From contig JAMOTL010000107.1 in the NCBI GenBank assembly GCA_027062285.1, positions 1-64,000 of the forward strand: 64,000 nucleotides of DNA, read 5' to 3'. A program made the position numbers and the translations under genes. How positions within the stretch are numbered: the first letter of the stretch is position 1; each line of letters begins with the position of its first letter. Source of the DNA: Nautiliaceae bacterium. GTDB taxonomy: Bacteria; Campylobacterota; Campylobacteria; Campylobacterales; Nautiliaceae. Of this stretch, positions 49,943 through 60,553 are shown in pieces. The notes below the pieces were generated by a model, which saw only the letters and a list, made by a program, of their open reading frames with translations, had not been told where the DNA came from and ran no database searches.

Positions 49943-51785
49943 TGCGGTATTAACACTATTAATCGCTCCTTATATCGGAGCCGTTTTAGCGTATGTACTA
50001 GGAAAAACGAAAAGAGAACTTGCGTTTTGGGTTGCAGAGGTTGTAGGGTTTATCCTTTTCTTGGCAAGTTTGGTGTTGTTTTTTAAATATTCTGATACTG
50101 TAATCGATATCGACTATACATGGATAGCTTTAGGTAATATTCAAATTCCGTTTGGGATTTACATAGATCATCTTTCAATTGTAATGCTTTTAGTGGCTAC
50201 GGGCCTTGGATTTTTAGATATTCATTTCGCGCACGATTATATGGGAGATGATCCTGATCAGCCGAGATATTACGCAAAAGTGTTATTTTTTATCGGAGGT
50301 ATGATTTTACTTGTTATTACAAAAGATTTAATCGGTGCTTTTGTCGGTTGGGAGTTTATGGGTCTTGCCAGTTACTTGCTTATCAGTTTCTGGTATTATA
50401 AAAATTCTGCGGCGGATGCTGGTATGCAGGCGTTTTTATATACAAGGTTCGGTGATATTTTTATCTTAGCAGCTATCGCTTTACTATTCTTTTATGCCGG
50501 AACTGTAAATTTAGTTGAACTGAATCAAATGGCAAATGCCGGGCAACTTGATAAAACGTTGGCTCTTGTAGTTGCTCTATTTATCTTTATGGGTGCTATT
50601 GGTAAATCCGGTCAGTTTCCATTATATCCGTGGCTAATGAATGCGATGGAAGGTCCGACGACTGTATCTGCTCTTATCCATGGTGCGACAATGGTTAACT
50701 CAGGTATTTACATCGTAGCGAGACTTTTTGATTTCTTTGCTTATACGGATGCGCTGTTTATCGTAGCAAACGTAGCAGCATTGTCGGCATTTATCGGTGC
50801 TACTTCGGCACTCGTTCAAAAAGAAATCAAAAAAATCTTGGCATATTCAACAATGTCACACTTATCAATTGCGTTTGTAGGTCTTGGTGTTGGAAGCTTG
50901 GCAGCCGGTATGCTTCATTTGGTAAACCATGCCATCTTTAAAGCGTTGTTATTCTTAAGTGCTGGTGCCGTAATTTACATCGCACACCATACAAAAGACG
51001 CATGGAAACTCGGTGGTCTTATTAAAACAGCCCCGTGGGTGGCGTTATTTATGGCTATGGGGTCACTGTCACTTGCCGGTGTTCCTCCGTTTAGCGGATA
51101 CTTTTCAAAAGAAATGGTAGTAGCTGCTGCTTGGGAATGGGGTAACGGATTTACTAAAACATTCGTAACAATAGCGGCACTATTATCAATCGCATACATT
51201 ACAAGATTATGGATTCTAATATTCTTGGGTGAACCGAGAAATGAAGATTTAAAAGGAAGCGTTCATCATCCAAGTAACTTGTGGATGAGATTACCACTCG
51301 GTATTTTGGCGTTTTTAACACTGTTTATTTCAATTTGGCAGTGTGATATAGTTCATTACATCGTAGGTGAAGACGTTATCGAGCCTCATGTAGCAGGACT
51401 TGCGGCATTTATGCTTACAGGAATGCTTATTATTTTCTTAATTGTAGTCGGTTTATATGTAAAAGGTCTGAATCTGTTATATAAAATCGCATCTCATCAT
51501 TTCGTACAAACTATACATCAGGTTTTATTTAACGGATATTATGTAGAAGCGATGATTACATGGATTTCTAAAAACATCATAGTAGGTGCTATAGCGAAAT
51601 CTATGAGATGGTTTGATACATATGTAATAGATTATATAGTAAATAAAACGGTTGATATGACTAAATTCGTTTATAACATCTTTAAAGCTGGACATAGCGG
51701 TAAAATCGGTACATACATGGGACAATTCGTTCTTGGTGTGGCAATTATCGTTATAGCAATCTTAATTATTGTAAAGGGGCTATAA
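49935..51785 (+). CDS. nuoL: NADH-quinone oxidoreductase subunit L
   Basis: WEFMGLASYLLISFWYYK, FPLYPWLMNAMEGPTTVSALIHGATMVNSGIYIVARL. Confidence 0.95.
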   Translation: MNNAVLTLLIAPYIGAVLAYVLGKTKRELAFWVAEVVGFILFLASLVLFFKYSDTVIDIDYTWIALGNIQIPFGIYIDHLSIVMLLVATGLGFLDIHFAHDYMGDDPDQPRYYAKVLFFIGGMILLVITKDLIGAFVGWEFMGLASYLLISFWYYKNSAADAGMQAFLYTRFGDIFILAAIALLFFYAGTVNLVELNQMANAGQLDKTLALVVALFIFMGAIGKSGQFPLYPWLMNAMEGPTTVSALIHGATMVNSGIYIVARLFDFFAYTDALFIVANVAALSAFIGATSALVQKEIKKILAYSTMSHLSIAFVGLGVGSLAAGMLHLVNHAIFKALLFLSAGAVIYIAHHTKDAWKLGGLIKTAPWVALFMAMGSLSLAGVPPFSGYFSKEMVVAAAWEWGNGFTKTFVTIAALLSIAYITRLWILIFLGEPRNEDLKGSVHHPSNLWMRLPLGILAFLTLFISIWQCDIVHYIVGEDVIEPHVAGLAAFMLTGMLIIFLIVVGLYVKGLNLLYKIASHHFVQTIHQVLFNGYYVEAMITWISKNIIVGAIAKSMRWFDTYVIDYIVNKTVDMTKFVYNIFKAGHSGKIGTYMGQFVLGVAIIVIAILIIVKGL

Positions 51786-51786
51786 A

Positions 51787-53217
51787 ATGGTAGCGGTAGA
51801 TATAATTTTTGCGCCTATACTTCTCTCGGCCCTCGTGTATTTTTTAACTAGAGGGGCACAGCATATTACAAAATATATTGCGCTCGGGTGGTTTGTGGTT
51901 TTATTCATTATTGCTCTTAACTGGTATCATATGTTACCGGAAGACGGTGGATTCATTTTCTTAGGGAATTATTTAAGCGTTCCTCAATTCGGATTTGAGT
52001 TGACTCTTCAAATAGACGCATTAAGTGTTGCTATGCTTTTATTAACAGCGGCTCTTTTAATTTTAGTTGTATTAACATCATGGAACGAAAAGAAACAAGC
52101 GGCGTATTTTAGTTTGCTAATACTATTTAGCGGACCGATTTTCGGTGTATTTATGACAACAAACGTTCTTTGGTTTTTTATGTTTTGGGAATTAACGTTA
52201 GTTCCTATGCTTTTCTTAGTAGGTATTTGGGGTGCTGAAAATAGAGTTTATGCGGCAATCAAATTCTTTATTTATACACACGTATTTGCTATGTTTATGT
52301 TTGTAGGATTTTATCTTCTATATAAACAAACAGGATATTGGGATTTAACATTAATTAAAGAAGCGACACTTGCTACTCCTGCTTTAATTTGGTGGTTAAT
52401 GTTCTTAGGTTTTGCGGCAAAACTTCCTGTATTTCCATTTCATACATGGCTTCCTGACGCACACGTGCAAGCACCAAGCAGTATTTCTGTTTTACTTGCC
52501 GGTGTATTATTAAAAATGGGAGCTTACGGGCTTATAAGATTTACTGTTGAACTTATGCCTATCACTACTTTGATGTTTGCTAAATGGATGTTAGTATTCG
52601 GTCTTATTACGACATTTTACGCAGGATTTTTGGCAATTTACGAAAGACATATCAAAAAAATGGTTGCTTACAGCTCAATTTCGCATATGGGTCTTGTTGT
52701 AGTTGCTATTTCAACTATGACATACGAAGGTTTGAGTGCTGCTTTATTTGAAATGATAGGACACGCCCTTGTAATTTCACCACTATTCTTAATTGCCGGA
52801 TGGTTACACCATAAAACTCATACATGGTATATGGATGAAATGGGCGGTATTATGAAAAAAGCTCCATATGCGAGTGCTATTTTTATTTTAGCAGGTATGG
52901 CTGCTCTGGGACTTCCTGGAACAATGGGGTTTGTAGGAGAACTTACTATAATTATTTCGGCTGTTAAATCTTGGGGATGGTGGATTGCCGTTATCGCGTT
53001 TGCCGGACTTATCAGCGCCGGGTATATCATTTGGGCGGTTAGACGTGCGATTCATGGTCCTATGAGTCCTCTTGTAGAAAAAGCTGATTTTTCAATGAGT
53101 TTAGCAGAAAAATTAGCATTAGCGATTTACGCAGTGTTAATTGTTTATTTCGGTATCAATCCTCAACCGATATTCGATTTGGCAAATAAAGCATTTAGCT
53201 TCCTAGGAGGAATGTAA
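51787..53217 (+). CDS. nuoM: NADH-quinone oxidoreductase subunit M
   Basis: FWELTLVPMLFLVGIWG, FPFHTWLPDAHVQAPSSISVLLAGVLLKMGAYGLIRF. Confidence 0.95.
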   Translation: MVAVDIIFAPILLSALVYFLTRGAQHITKYIALGWFVVLFIIALNWYHMLPEDGGFIFLGNYLSVPQFGFELTLQIDALSVAMLLLTAALLILVVLTSWNEKKQAAYFSLLILFSGPIFGVFMTTNVLWFFMFWELTLVPMLFLVGIWGAENRVYAAIKFFIYTHVFAMFMFVGFYLLYKQTGYWDLTLIKEATLATPALIWWLMFLGFAAKLPVFPFHTWLPDAHVQAPSSISVLLAGVLLKMGAYGLIRFTVELMPITTLMFAKWMLVFGLITTFYAGFLAIYERHIKKMVAYSSISHMGLVVVAISTMTYEGLSAALFEMIGHALVISPLFLIAGWLHHKTHTWYMDEMGGIMKKAPYASAIFILAGMAALGLPGTMGFVGELTIIISAVKSWGWWIAVIAFAGLISAGYIIWAVRRAIHGPMSPLVEKADFSMSLAEKLALAIYAVLIVYFGINPQPIFDLANKAFSFLGGM

Positions 53218-54551
53218 TGAGTTTCATAATATTAATAGCGGCAGGTTTATTGGTTCCTATTTTTTATAGGAATAATATAGTAATCGCTAAAATCATAGCG
53301 GTGTTGGCATTTATATTGGCGGCATATTTTGTTTTTAAAGGAGAAAGTTTAAACAGTATTTTCCCATATTTCGTAGCCGATGATGCTACTAAACTTATGG
53401 AATTTGTGTTACTGGCGACTCTTGCGGCTGTTTCACTGGCTCTTACAGGATTTGAGAGACCTTTGATTTCACAAATGTTGTTTTTAGCAGGAGCCTCTTT
53501 GGCGTTTTTAGAGACAAACAACTTTTTTATGTTTATAGTTTTATTTGAAGTAATTGCTATTATTTCTTACATTTTAGTTGCCAATATAAGAAACTTTTAC
53601 AATGCCGAAGGTGCTATCAAAGCATTTATCGCAGGTGCGGTAGCAAGCGGTATTATTTTACTCGGGTTTGCTCTGTTTAGTTTTACAACAGACAGTTTTA
53701 TTTATTCTGAAATGAATGTAAGCGGTAAATTTACTTTAATTGCCGAAGCTATTATGCTTGCCGGTATCTTTTATAAATTAACAGTCGTACCAATGCATGG
53801 ATGGGCTGCGGATGCTTATTCGCAAGTTAATCATGCAGCAGCAGCTATTTTAAGTGGGGTTATTAAAAGTGTTGTGTTATTCGCAACATTTAAAGCGTTT
53901 TATAAATTCTTAATAGCTTATCCTTTGGCAACTGTGCTTATTTTTAGTTTCTTTGCTATTTTAACTATGACTCTTGCCAATTTTATGGCGCTTTGGCAAA
54001 AAAGAATTTCAAAAATCCTTGCTTATTCTTCAATTGCACACAGCGGATATGCTTTAATACCGTTTGCGGCAGCGGCAAGTGTTTATTCATACGCAGGGAT
54101 TTTATATTATGCTGTAGCATATATTTTTATGCAAACGAGTGTATTTTTATTACTTAATGATTTAAGACGTGAACTCGGAGTAAAATATCTTGATGATATA
54201 AAAGGTCTTTATAAAAAAGCGCCTTTACATTCTTTATTATTTACAATTCAGTTATTCTCACTTGCCGGTATACCTCTTTTGGCAGGATTTTTATCAAAAG
54301 CCGTAGCTTTTTATGCAGGAGTTGATGCCGGATTATGGATAATTGTCCTTATTGCTTTACTGAATTCTGCGTTAGCGGTGGGATATTACGTATGGATTAT
54401 CAAACATATTTATTTTGACGAACCTAAAAATAACGGTGAAGTGATACAAATGTCAACAGGAAGTATGATAGGACAGTTAATATTGCTTGCGGGTACTATA
54501 TATTTCGGTATAGTGGCAGGCGATATTATGAATGCTACTATAAGCTTCTAA
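53217..54551 (+). CDS. nuoN: NADH-quinone oxidoreductase subunit N
   Basis: FYKLTVVPMHGWAADAYSQVNHAAAAILSGVIKSVV, ILAYSSIAHSGYALI. Confidence 0.93.
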   Translation: MSFIILIAAGLLVPIFYRNNIVIAKIIAVLAFILAAYFVFKGESLNSIFPYFVADDATKLMEFVLLATLAAVSLALTGFERPLISQMLFLAGASLAFLETNNFFMFIVLFEVIAIISYILVANIRNFYNAEGAIKAFIAGAVASGIILLGFALFSFTTDSFIYSEMNVSGKFTLIAEAIMLAGIFYKLTVVPMHGWAADAYSQVNHAAAAILSGVIKSVVLFATFKAFYKFLIAYPLATVLIFSFFAILTMTLANFMALWQKRISKILAYSSIAHSGYALIPFAAAASVYSYAGILYYAVAYIFMQTSVFLLLNDLRRELGVKYLDDIKGLYKKAPLHSLLFTIQLFSLAGIPLLAGFLSKAVAFYAGVDAGLWIIVLIALLNSALAVGYYVWIIKHIYFDEPKNNGEVIQMSTGSMIGQLILLAGTIYFGIVAGDIMNATISF

Positions 54552-54580
54552 CCTTTTTGATATAATACATCAAAAAGGTT
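54550..54580 (+). repeat. 12-bp perfect inverted repeat at nuoN stop with TATAAT in the loop region
   Basis: AACCTTTTTGAT-ataatac-ATCAAAAAGGTT; TATAAT at 54561-54566. Confidence 0.8.
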
Positions 54581-54584
54581 TGAG

Positions 54585-56837
54585 TTGATTTTTTTTCTTC
54601 TTTTTCCCATATTACTTTTTGCTTTGGAAATAAATGTAGATTATGGAAAATCTCGAACTCCTTATGAAATACTGACAATAAATAACGACTTTAAATTCAG
54701 TTGTAAACCTTATAAGCGAAAAGTAATATGCGAATTTGATAAAGTTCCTACTACTCCGGTATTTAAAGATAAAACTTACTTTTTTAAAATTACTCCTAAA
54801 TTTAATAGAAAAAAATTTATAATAGAGATTGATGTTAAAGGGAACTACAAACTTTATACTTTTAAAGACAATTTACATAATTCTCCTCTTATAACTCCTT
54901 TTAAAATGAAAAATGCAAAAAAATGGGTAATTATTGCTAATGAACAATTTTTGTCAGATAAAAAAACAAACGGGCTCAATTTTTATTATCATCATGTCTA
55001 TTTACCTTATGTAGGGGCTATAAATGAAAATTTAGAACCTGTTAAAACTCAAAAATCCCAGGATTTGATGAAGTATTTTGAAATTTTAAAAGCGTATAAA
55101 AAAGGCCTAGATGTTAGGGATGAAATTGACGAATTTGTAAAAAAATATCCGAAATCCATATTTTTACCTGATGTACTGTATCTAAAATTAAAGCTTTTAG
55201 ATAAAAACAACGATTCCGAAGAAGTTATTAAGCTTGGAAAAGAATGGATAAAAAGATTTGCTTTTAATGAAAAACTTCCCGAAATATTATTGATCGTAGG
55301 AAAAAATTATTCTAAGATGGGATTTGTTAGTGATGCCAGTTATTATTACAATAGAATAATAACGGATTATCCCAATACAAAATGGGCGTATCTTGCAATG
55401 ATTTATCTTGCTGATCAGTTGTATATGATGGGGAATGAGAAAGACGCGTTTAATCTGTATAAAAAAGCGCTTTATTCCACTACCGATCTTGATATCGCTT
55501 CATTGGCAGCAGCAAGACTTGCCCAAAGATATATGGATAAAGGTCAAGTAAAAAAAGCCATAGAATACTATAAAAAAATATATGAAGCAAACAAAAAATT
55601 TTTATTAAAAGATAAAAGAAAAGCTTATGAGCTCGCTCAAATGCTTGCGAATCATCAAATTTATGATTTAGCTATAAATATAGGGGATGCTTTATTAAAA
55701 AAACTTAAAAAACTGGATGATTTATATGAGCCTTTACTTTTTAATTTGGCTCAGTGGGCTTATGAAGCAAAAAAATACGATTTAGCTCTCAAATATATAA
55801 ATAAATACCTAAAAGAATTTCCTTACGGAGATTATTCTGATGCCGCTGTAGCTCTTAGAGATAAAATTTTATTTAATCTGCCTGAAAATAATTTAACTAA
55901 AAAACTTAATTATATAGATAAGATTATAAAAAATTATCAAGGAGAGATTGCTCAAAAAGCGATTGTGGAAAAAGCTAAAATTTTATTTAAAATGAAAAGA
56001 TATCAGGATATTTTAAAAATAGAAAAAAAACTTCTTGATATTCCGGATAAAGTTTTTCCGGATAAGAAAGAGTTTTTGAAAAAAGTAAAAGAAGAATTGG
56101 CTAAAAAATTTTTAAATGAAGGGGCATGTTCTGTTGCTGTTGAACTTATAAAAAAATATAAAATAAAACTTGATCATAAATGGGATGATAAAATATATGA
56201 ATGTGCGATGAAGGCAAAAGCATATGAGCTGGCTTCTAAGATATGTAATAAATATTTGAATTCTCCGAATGATGAAGTCTTTGTCAAATGGATGAAAAGA
56301 AAAATAGAAGCGCTTTGGAAAATGGGTAAATATAAAGAGGTTGTGACGGCTGTGGATGATTTATGCCAAGTAATGAAAAACGACTGTTATAAATATTTAA
56401 AATATAAATTCTTCGCTTTGTACAAAATACAAAAATATAAAGATGCTTTAAAAGTGGCAAAAGAGATAGAAAAATACAAAAAATTCGAAAATGTGGATGT
56501 TTATATAAAAATTGTCAATTGGGCACTTAAAAGTAATGATAATCTTTTAGCGGCTACTTATGCCAAAAAGATAATTGATTTACAGGAAAAATACAAAGCC
56601 TATCCGTATTCGCCTTTTGTGGAATTTGTTTTTGCCAAATATACAAAAGATAAAAATGAAGCAATAAAAGTATTAAAAAATCTTCTTCCAAGAGTAAAAG
56701 GAGAAGATAAAGCGAGGGCTCTGTTTATGCTCGCAAACCTTACAAAAAATAAAACATACTTAGATGAGTGTTTAAAAGTAAAAAATTCAAAACTTTGGCG
56801 TGGGCTTTGTAAGGATGCTATGGATTTATTCGAGTAA
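54585..56837 (+). CDS. Secreted TPR-repeat protein
   Basis: TTG start, signal peptide FFLLFPILLFAL, many TPR units (SDASYYYNRIITDYPNTKWAYLAMIYLADQ). Confidence 0.75.
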   Translation: MIFFLLFPILLFALEINVDYGKSRTPYEILTINNDFKFSCKPYKRKVICEFDKVPTTPVFKDKTYFFKITPKFNRKKFIIEIDVKGNYKLYTFKDNLHNSPLITPFKMKNAKKWVIIANEQFLSDKKTNGLNFYYHHVYLPYVGAINENLEPVKTQKSQDLMKYFEILKAYKKGLDVRDEIDEFVKKYPKSIFLPDVLYLKLKLLDKNNDSEEVIKLGKEWIKRFAFNEKLPEILLIVGKNYSKMGFVSDASYYYNRIITDYPNTKWAYLAMIYLADQLYMMGNEKDAFNLYKKALYSTTDLDIASLAAARLAQRYMDKGQVKKAIEYYKKIYEANKKFLLKDKRKAYELAQMLANHQIYDLAINIGDALLKKLKKLDDLYEPLLFNLAQWAYEAKKYDLALKYINKYLKEFPYGDYSDAAVALRDKILFNLPENNLTKKLNYIDKIIKNYQGEIAQKAIVEKAKILFKMKRYQDILKIEKKLLDIPDKVFPDKKEFLKKVKEELAKKFLNEGACSVAVELIKKYKIKLDHKWDDKIYECAMKAKAYELASKICNKYLNSPNDEVFVKWMKRKIEALWKMGKYKEVVTAVDDLCQVMKNDCYKYLKYKFFALYKIQKYKDALKVAKEIEKYKKFENVDVYIKIVNWALKSNDNLLAATYAKKIIDLQEKYKAYPYSPFVEFVFAKYTKDKNEAIKVLKNLLPRVKGEDKARALFMLANLTKNKTYLDECLKVKNSKLWRGLCKDAMDLFE

Positions 56838-57681
56838 GAATAATTTCTTCCAGTTTTTCTAAAGGAGCGCTTATTTTTTGAGGAAATTGGGTTTTGTTAA
56901 AAATCTGCTGTCTTTTGGCAAGCCGTGCGGTATTGGTTATTATTTTTTCTTTCAATTCTTCTTTTGAATAAATTCCGTTAAAATAATCGAGTACTTCTTT
57001 TATTCCTATCGCTTTTAAAGCGGGAAGTCTTCTATCCCTGTATTTTTTTTCAAGATATGCCACTTCATCAATCAATCCTTTTTCAAACATTTTTTCGGTT
57101 CTTTTTTTTATTCTTTCGCGAAGCAAAGATCTGTCCGATTCAATCTCGAATATCGGAATATTCGGTAATACAGGAATTGGGGGATTTTGTTTAAAATAAA
57201 AACTTGGCGGTGTATTGGTTGCCAGATATATTTCTATTCCTTTTTGAGTTCTGTATGTATCGTTTGGAGATATTTTCGATGCAAATTCGGGATCGATTTT
57301 TTTTAAAAATTCATAATCTTTTTTTTTCGCTTCTTTTTTTATTTCATCGGTAATTGTAGGCATTTTTGAAATTCCTTCAATCATTGCTTTTAAATAAAAT
57401 CCCGTACCACCTACTATTATGATTTTATTATGAGGTATTTTTTTATAAATTTGAATGAATTTGCTTACATCGAACTTTTCATTGGGATAAATTTCGTCCA
57501 CTCCGTAATGTTTTACCAAACTCAGTTCTTCTTTTGAGGGTTTAGCAGATGCTATGTCTATTTCTTTATAAATGCTTAAACTATCCAGTGATAATATTTC
57601 ATATCCTAATATTCTTGCTGTTTTTATAGCCAAATCGCTTTTACCGCTTGCTGTAGGACCTATTATGGCAAACAAAATCAT
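56818..57681 (-). CDS. miaA: tRNA dimethylallyltransferase
   Basis: AIIGPTASGKSDLAIKTA, SLDSLSIYKEIDIASAKPS, VGGTGFYLKAMIEG, TARLAKRQQIF. Confidence 0.95.
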   Translation of the reverse strand: MILFAIIGPTASGKSDLAIKTARILGYEILSLDSLSIYKEIDIASAKPSKEELSLVKHYGVDEIYPNEKFDVSKFIQIYKKIPHNKIIIVGGTGFYLKAMIEGISKMPTITDEIKKEAKKKDYEFLKKIDPEFASKISPNDTYRTQKGIEIYLATNTPPSFYFKQNPPIPVLPNIPIFEIESDRSLLRERIKKRTEKMFEKGLIDEVAYLEKKYRDRRLPALKAIGIKEVLDYFNGIYSKEELKEKIITNTARLAKRQQIFNKTQFPQKISAPLEKLEEIILTRINP

Positions 57682-57728
57682 CCTTTTTTGTTACAATTAT
57701 ACAAATTAATATTCTTTTAAGGAAGAAG

Positions 57729-58568
57729 ATGAAAAAATATTTAGAACTTGTAAAGTTTTCTCATACGATATTCAGTATTCCTTTTATACTCATAGCTATG
57801 ATAGTGGGGGCTGACGGCTGGTTTGGATGGAAACTTTTGATTCTTGGTATTTTAGCGGCTGTGAGTGCCAGAAATTTCGCAATGGCTGTAAACAGACTTG
57901 TAGATAAAGATATCGATGCTAAAAACCCCCGCACAAAAGACAGGCCTTCAGTTACCGGTGAAGTTAGTGAAACGGAAATGAAACTTTTTATCATAGCGAA
58001 CGCTTTAATTTTCATTGGCGTTGCTTATTTGATAAATGATTTGGCTTTTAAACTATCAATCCCGGTATTAATAGTTTTAGGAGCGTATAGTTATTTTAAA
58101 AGATTCAGCGAATTTGCTCATTTGGTACTTGGTGTGGCTCTTGGATTAGCACCGATTGCGGGGGCTATTGCCGTTACGGGTACAATTCCGTGCTGGTCAG
58201 TGTTTTTGGCTTTTGGTGTTATGTTTTGGGTTGCGGGATTTGATATTTTATACTCTCTTCAGGATATGGAGTTTGATAAAAACGAAGGACTGTATTCAAT
58301 TCCTGCACTTGTGGGTGAAAAAGGAGCGCTTTTTATTTCAAAAATGTTTCATATTTTTGCCGTAATCTTCTGGGCTCTTTTTGTGGCGTATACAAATTTA
58401 GGTTTTTTTGCGTGGCTTGCAGTAATTATAGCCGCAGCTATGCTATATTATGAGCATAGACTTATTGAAAAAGATTATAAAAATATCCCAAAAGCCTTTT
58501 TTGACGTAAACGGATTTTTAGGTATACTATTTTTAATATTTATTATTTTGGATAAGGCATTAAGATGA
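57729..58568 (+). CDS. UbiA-family prenyltransferase, MqnP-like (menaquinone, futalosine pathway)
   Basis: AMAVNRLVDKDIDAKNPRTKDRP, FDILYSLQDMEFDKNEGLYSIPA. Confidence 0.85.
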   Translation: MKKYLELVKFSHTIFSIPFILIAMIVGADGWFGWKLLILGILAAVSARNFAMAVNRLVDKDIDAKNPRTKDRPSVTGEVSETEMKLFIIANALIFIGVAYLINDLAFKLSIPVLIVLGAYSYFKRFSEFAHLVLGVALGLAPIAGAIAVTGTIPCWSVFLAFGVMFWVAGFDILYSLQDMEFDKNEGLYSIPALVGEKGALFISKMFHIFAVIFWALFVAYTNLGFFAWLAVIIAAAMLYYEHRLIEKDYKNIPKAFFDVNGFLGILFLIFIILDKALR

Positions 58569-59071
58569 GACTGATACCGGCATTCGTTCCTATTGAATTT
58601 GAAGAGTTTAGAGATGAGTTTAAGGAGGAGTTCCATAAGCTCTCGGCCGAAACGGACGATCCGATAGGTCAGTATATAAAACTCGCAAAAGCAAGAGGAG
58701 AGACAAGGGATACGGATCCGGTATTGTTAGAGCTTTTAGTGGCACTTCATAGAAAAGTAGACGAATTAACGGCTATAGTAAAAAATGAAAAAAAAGAGCT
58801 GACTCCTTTAAAATATAAAAGTGAAACAGAAGCAGTGGGGTTTGAAAATTTTAGAATAAAAGATAAATTATTTAAACCGGGTCAAAAATATTACGGAAGA
58901 ATGGATTTGCCGGTATTTCCCAAAAGAGTGGTGCCTGTGATTTTTGAAGCGATAGACGAAAATACGGCGAAGATTTTACATCTTCACGAAAGAGACGAAA
59001 AAGATTACAACGCATTTATAACAGCAAGAGAAAGAGCGATAATAAGGGAGATGAAAGCGAAAAATGATTGA
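58565..59071 (+). CDS. Conserved hypothetical protein, possibly atypical PilZ-like C-terminal domain
   Basis: Coupled ORF; KPGQKYYGRMDLPVFPKRVVPVIFEAIDENTAKILHLHERDEKDYNAFITARERA. Confidence 0.5.
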   Translation: MRLIPAFVPIEFEEFRDEFKEEFHKLSAETDDPIGQYIKLAKARGETRDTDPVLLELLVALHRKVDELTAIVKNEKKELTPLKYKSETEAVGFENFRIKDKLFKPGQKYYGRMDLPVFPKRVVPVIFEAIDENTAKILHLHERDEKDYNAFITARERAIIREMKAKND

Positions 59072-59534
59072 TATACATTTAATAATTTTTATAGGTCTTA
59101 GTGCTTTTATGCTTTTTTTGTTTTTTTATATTTTAAAAAGAGAAAAAATAATAGAACAAAAATTTGCCGCAATTGAATTAAGTCTTGAAGAACTTAATAA
59201 AGAAGTGTTTTTATTAAAAAAAGAGCTTAAAAATAATAAATCCATAGAAACTATTCAAAAATTGGAAGAAATAATAGAAAATATCGTAGACGATATCAGA
59301 TATCTTGAAGAAAAAAACAGAAAATTTTATAAAAAAATAGAAGAAGAAATAGCTAAAGTCCAACTGGAAGTAAAAAAACAGAACATACCTGCGATAGGCA
59401 ATATAAACAAACATGAAGAGGAGAAAATTTTAAATCTATATAAAAACGGATACAGCATAGAGGAGATTAGCAGGGAACTTAGAATTCCGGCAGGAGAAAT
59501 CGAGCTTATTTTAAAATTCTCAAACATTCTCTAA
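59064..59534 (+). CDS. Membrane-anchored coiled-coil protein with C-terminal HTH-like motif (DUF6115-like)
   Basis: N-terminal TM, coiled coil, EEKILNLYKNGYSIEEISRELRIPAGEIELILKF. Confidence 0.65.
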   Translation: MIDIHLIIFIGLSAFMLFLFFYILKREKIIEQKFAAIELSLEELNKEVFLLKKELKNNKSIETIQKLEEIIENIVDDIRYLEEKNRKFYKKIEEEIAKVQLEVKKQNIPAIGNINKHEEEKILNLYKNGYSIEEISRELRIPAGEIELILKFSNIL

Positions 59535-59611
59535 CCTTAAAGTTTACTTAATTTAAGTTTCTTTTAAGTTTTGTTGCTTACAATTCCATACCTAAAAAAT
59601 TCACAAAAGGT

Positions 59612-60040
59612 GTGATAATGAAATTTACAAAATCTATAAGACCTGAAGATGTTAAAAGAGATTGGATTTTAATAGACGCAAAAGATAAAACTTTTGGTAG
59701 ATTAATAACTGAAATTGCCACTATTTTAAGAGGAAAACATAAACCTTATTATACTCCTCATGTAGATTGCGGTGATTATGTTGTAGTTATTAACGCTGAT
59801 AAGGTTAAATTTTCTACATCTAAAAAACTTGAAGACAAATACTACAAACATACTGGGTATTTCGGACATGTTAAAGAAGAGACAGTAGAAAAATTACTTA
59901 AAAACAATCCGGAAAAACTATTCAAATTAGCAACAAGAGGTATGCTTCCAAAAACTAAACTTGGAAGAAAAATGCTTAAAAAACTAAAAGTTTACGCAGG
60001 CGAAAATCATCCTCATACAGCTCAAGTAAAGGGTAACTAA
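59612..60040 (+). CDS. rplM: 50S ribosomal protein L13
   Basis: [48 protein letters not shown] may be at 59618 (MKFTKS). Confidence 0.96.
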   Translation: MIMKFTKSIRPEDVKRDWILIDAKDKTFGRLITEIATILRGKHKPYYTPHVDCGDYVVVINADKVKFSTSKKLEDKYYKHTGYFGHVKEETVEKLLKNNPEKLFKLATRGMLPKTKLGRKMLKKLKVYAGENHPHTAQVKGN

Positions 60041-60438
60041 TGAAAATGCACGGAAGAATTTACGCAACTGGAAAAAGAAAAGAAGCGGTAGCAAAAGTTT
60101 GGTTAAAAAACGGAAGCGGTAACATTATCGTAAACGGAAAACCGCTTGATGAGTTTCTTGGTGGAAGAGACGCACTAAAATTAAGAGTTAGATGGCCGTT
60201 AATGCTAACAAAACAAGAAGGAAATTTCGATATCGAAGTAAAAGTATTAGGTGGTGGGTTCGCAGCTCAGGCAGATGCTATTAAACACGGAATTTCAAAA
60301 GCGCTTGTTGAATACGCACCTGAGTTTAGAAGTGTTCTAAAACCTGCGGGATTATTGACAAGAGACGCAAGAGTAGTGGAAAGAAAAAAATACGGAAAGA
60401 AAAAAGCGAGAAAATCTCCACAATTCTCAAAAAGATAA
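60040..60438 (+). CDS. rpsI: 30S ribosomal protein S9
   Basis: [44 protein letters not shown]. Confidence 0.97.
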   Translation: MKMHGRIYATGKRKEAVAKVWLKNGSGNIIVNGKPLDEFLGGRDALKLRVRWPLMLTKQEGNFDIEVKVLGGGFAAQADAIKHGISKALVEYAPEFRSVLKPAGLLTRDARVVERKKYGKKKARKSPQFSKR

Positions 60439-60553
60439 TTTTTCTTTTTCTTTTTTTTATTTTACTTAATATTCTCCGACACTGATTTTCTCCCAAAAAT
60501 TCAATAATTTACCATATAAATTGTGATATAATTTTTTTTAAAAAGGCAGGTTT

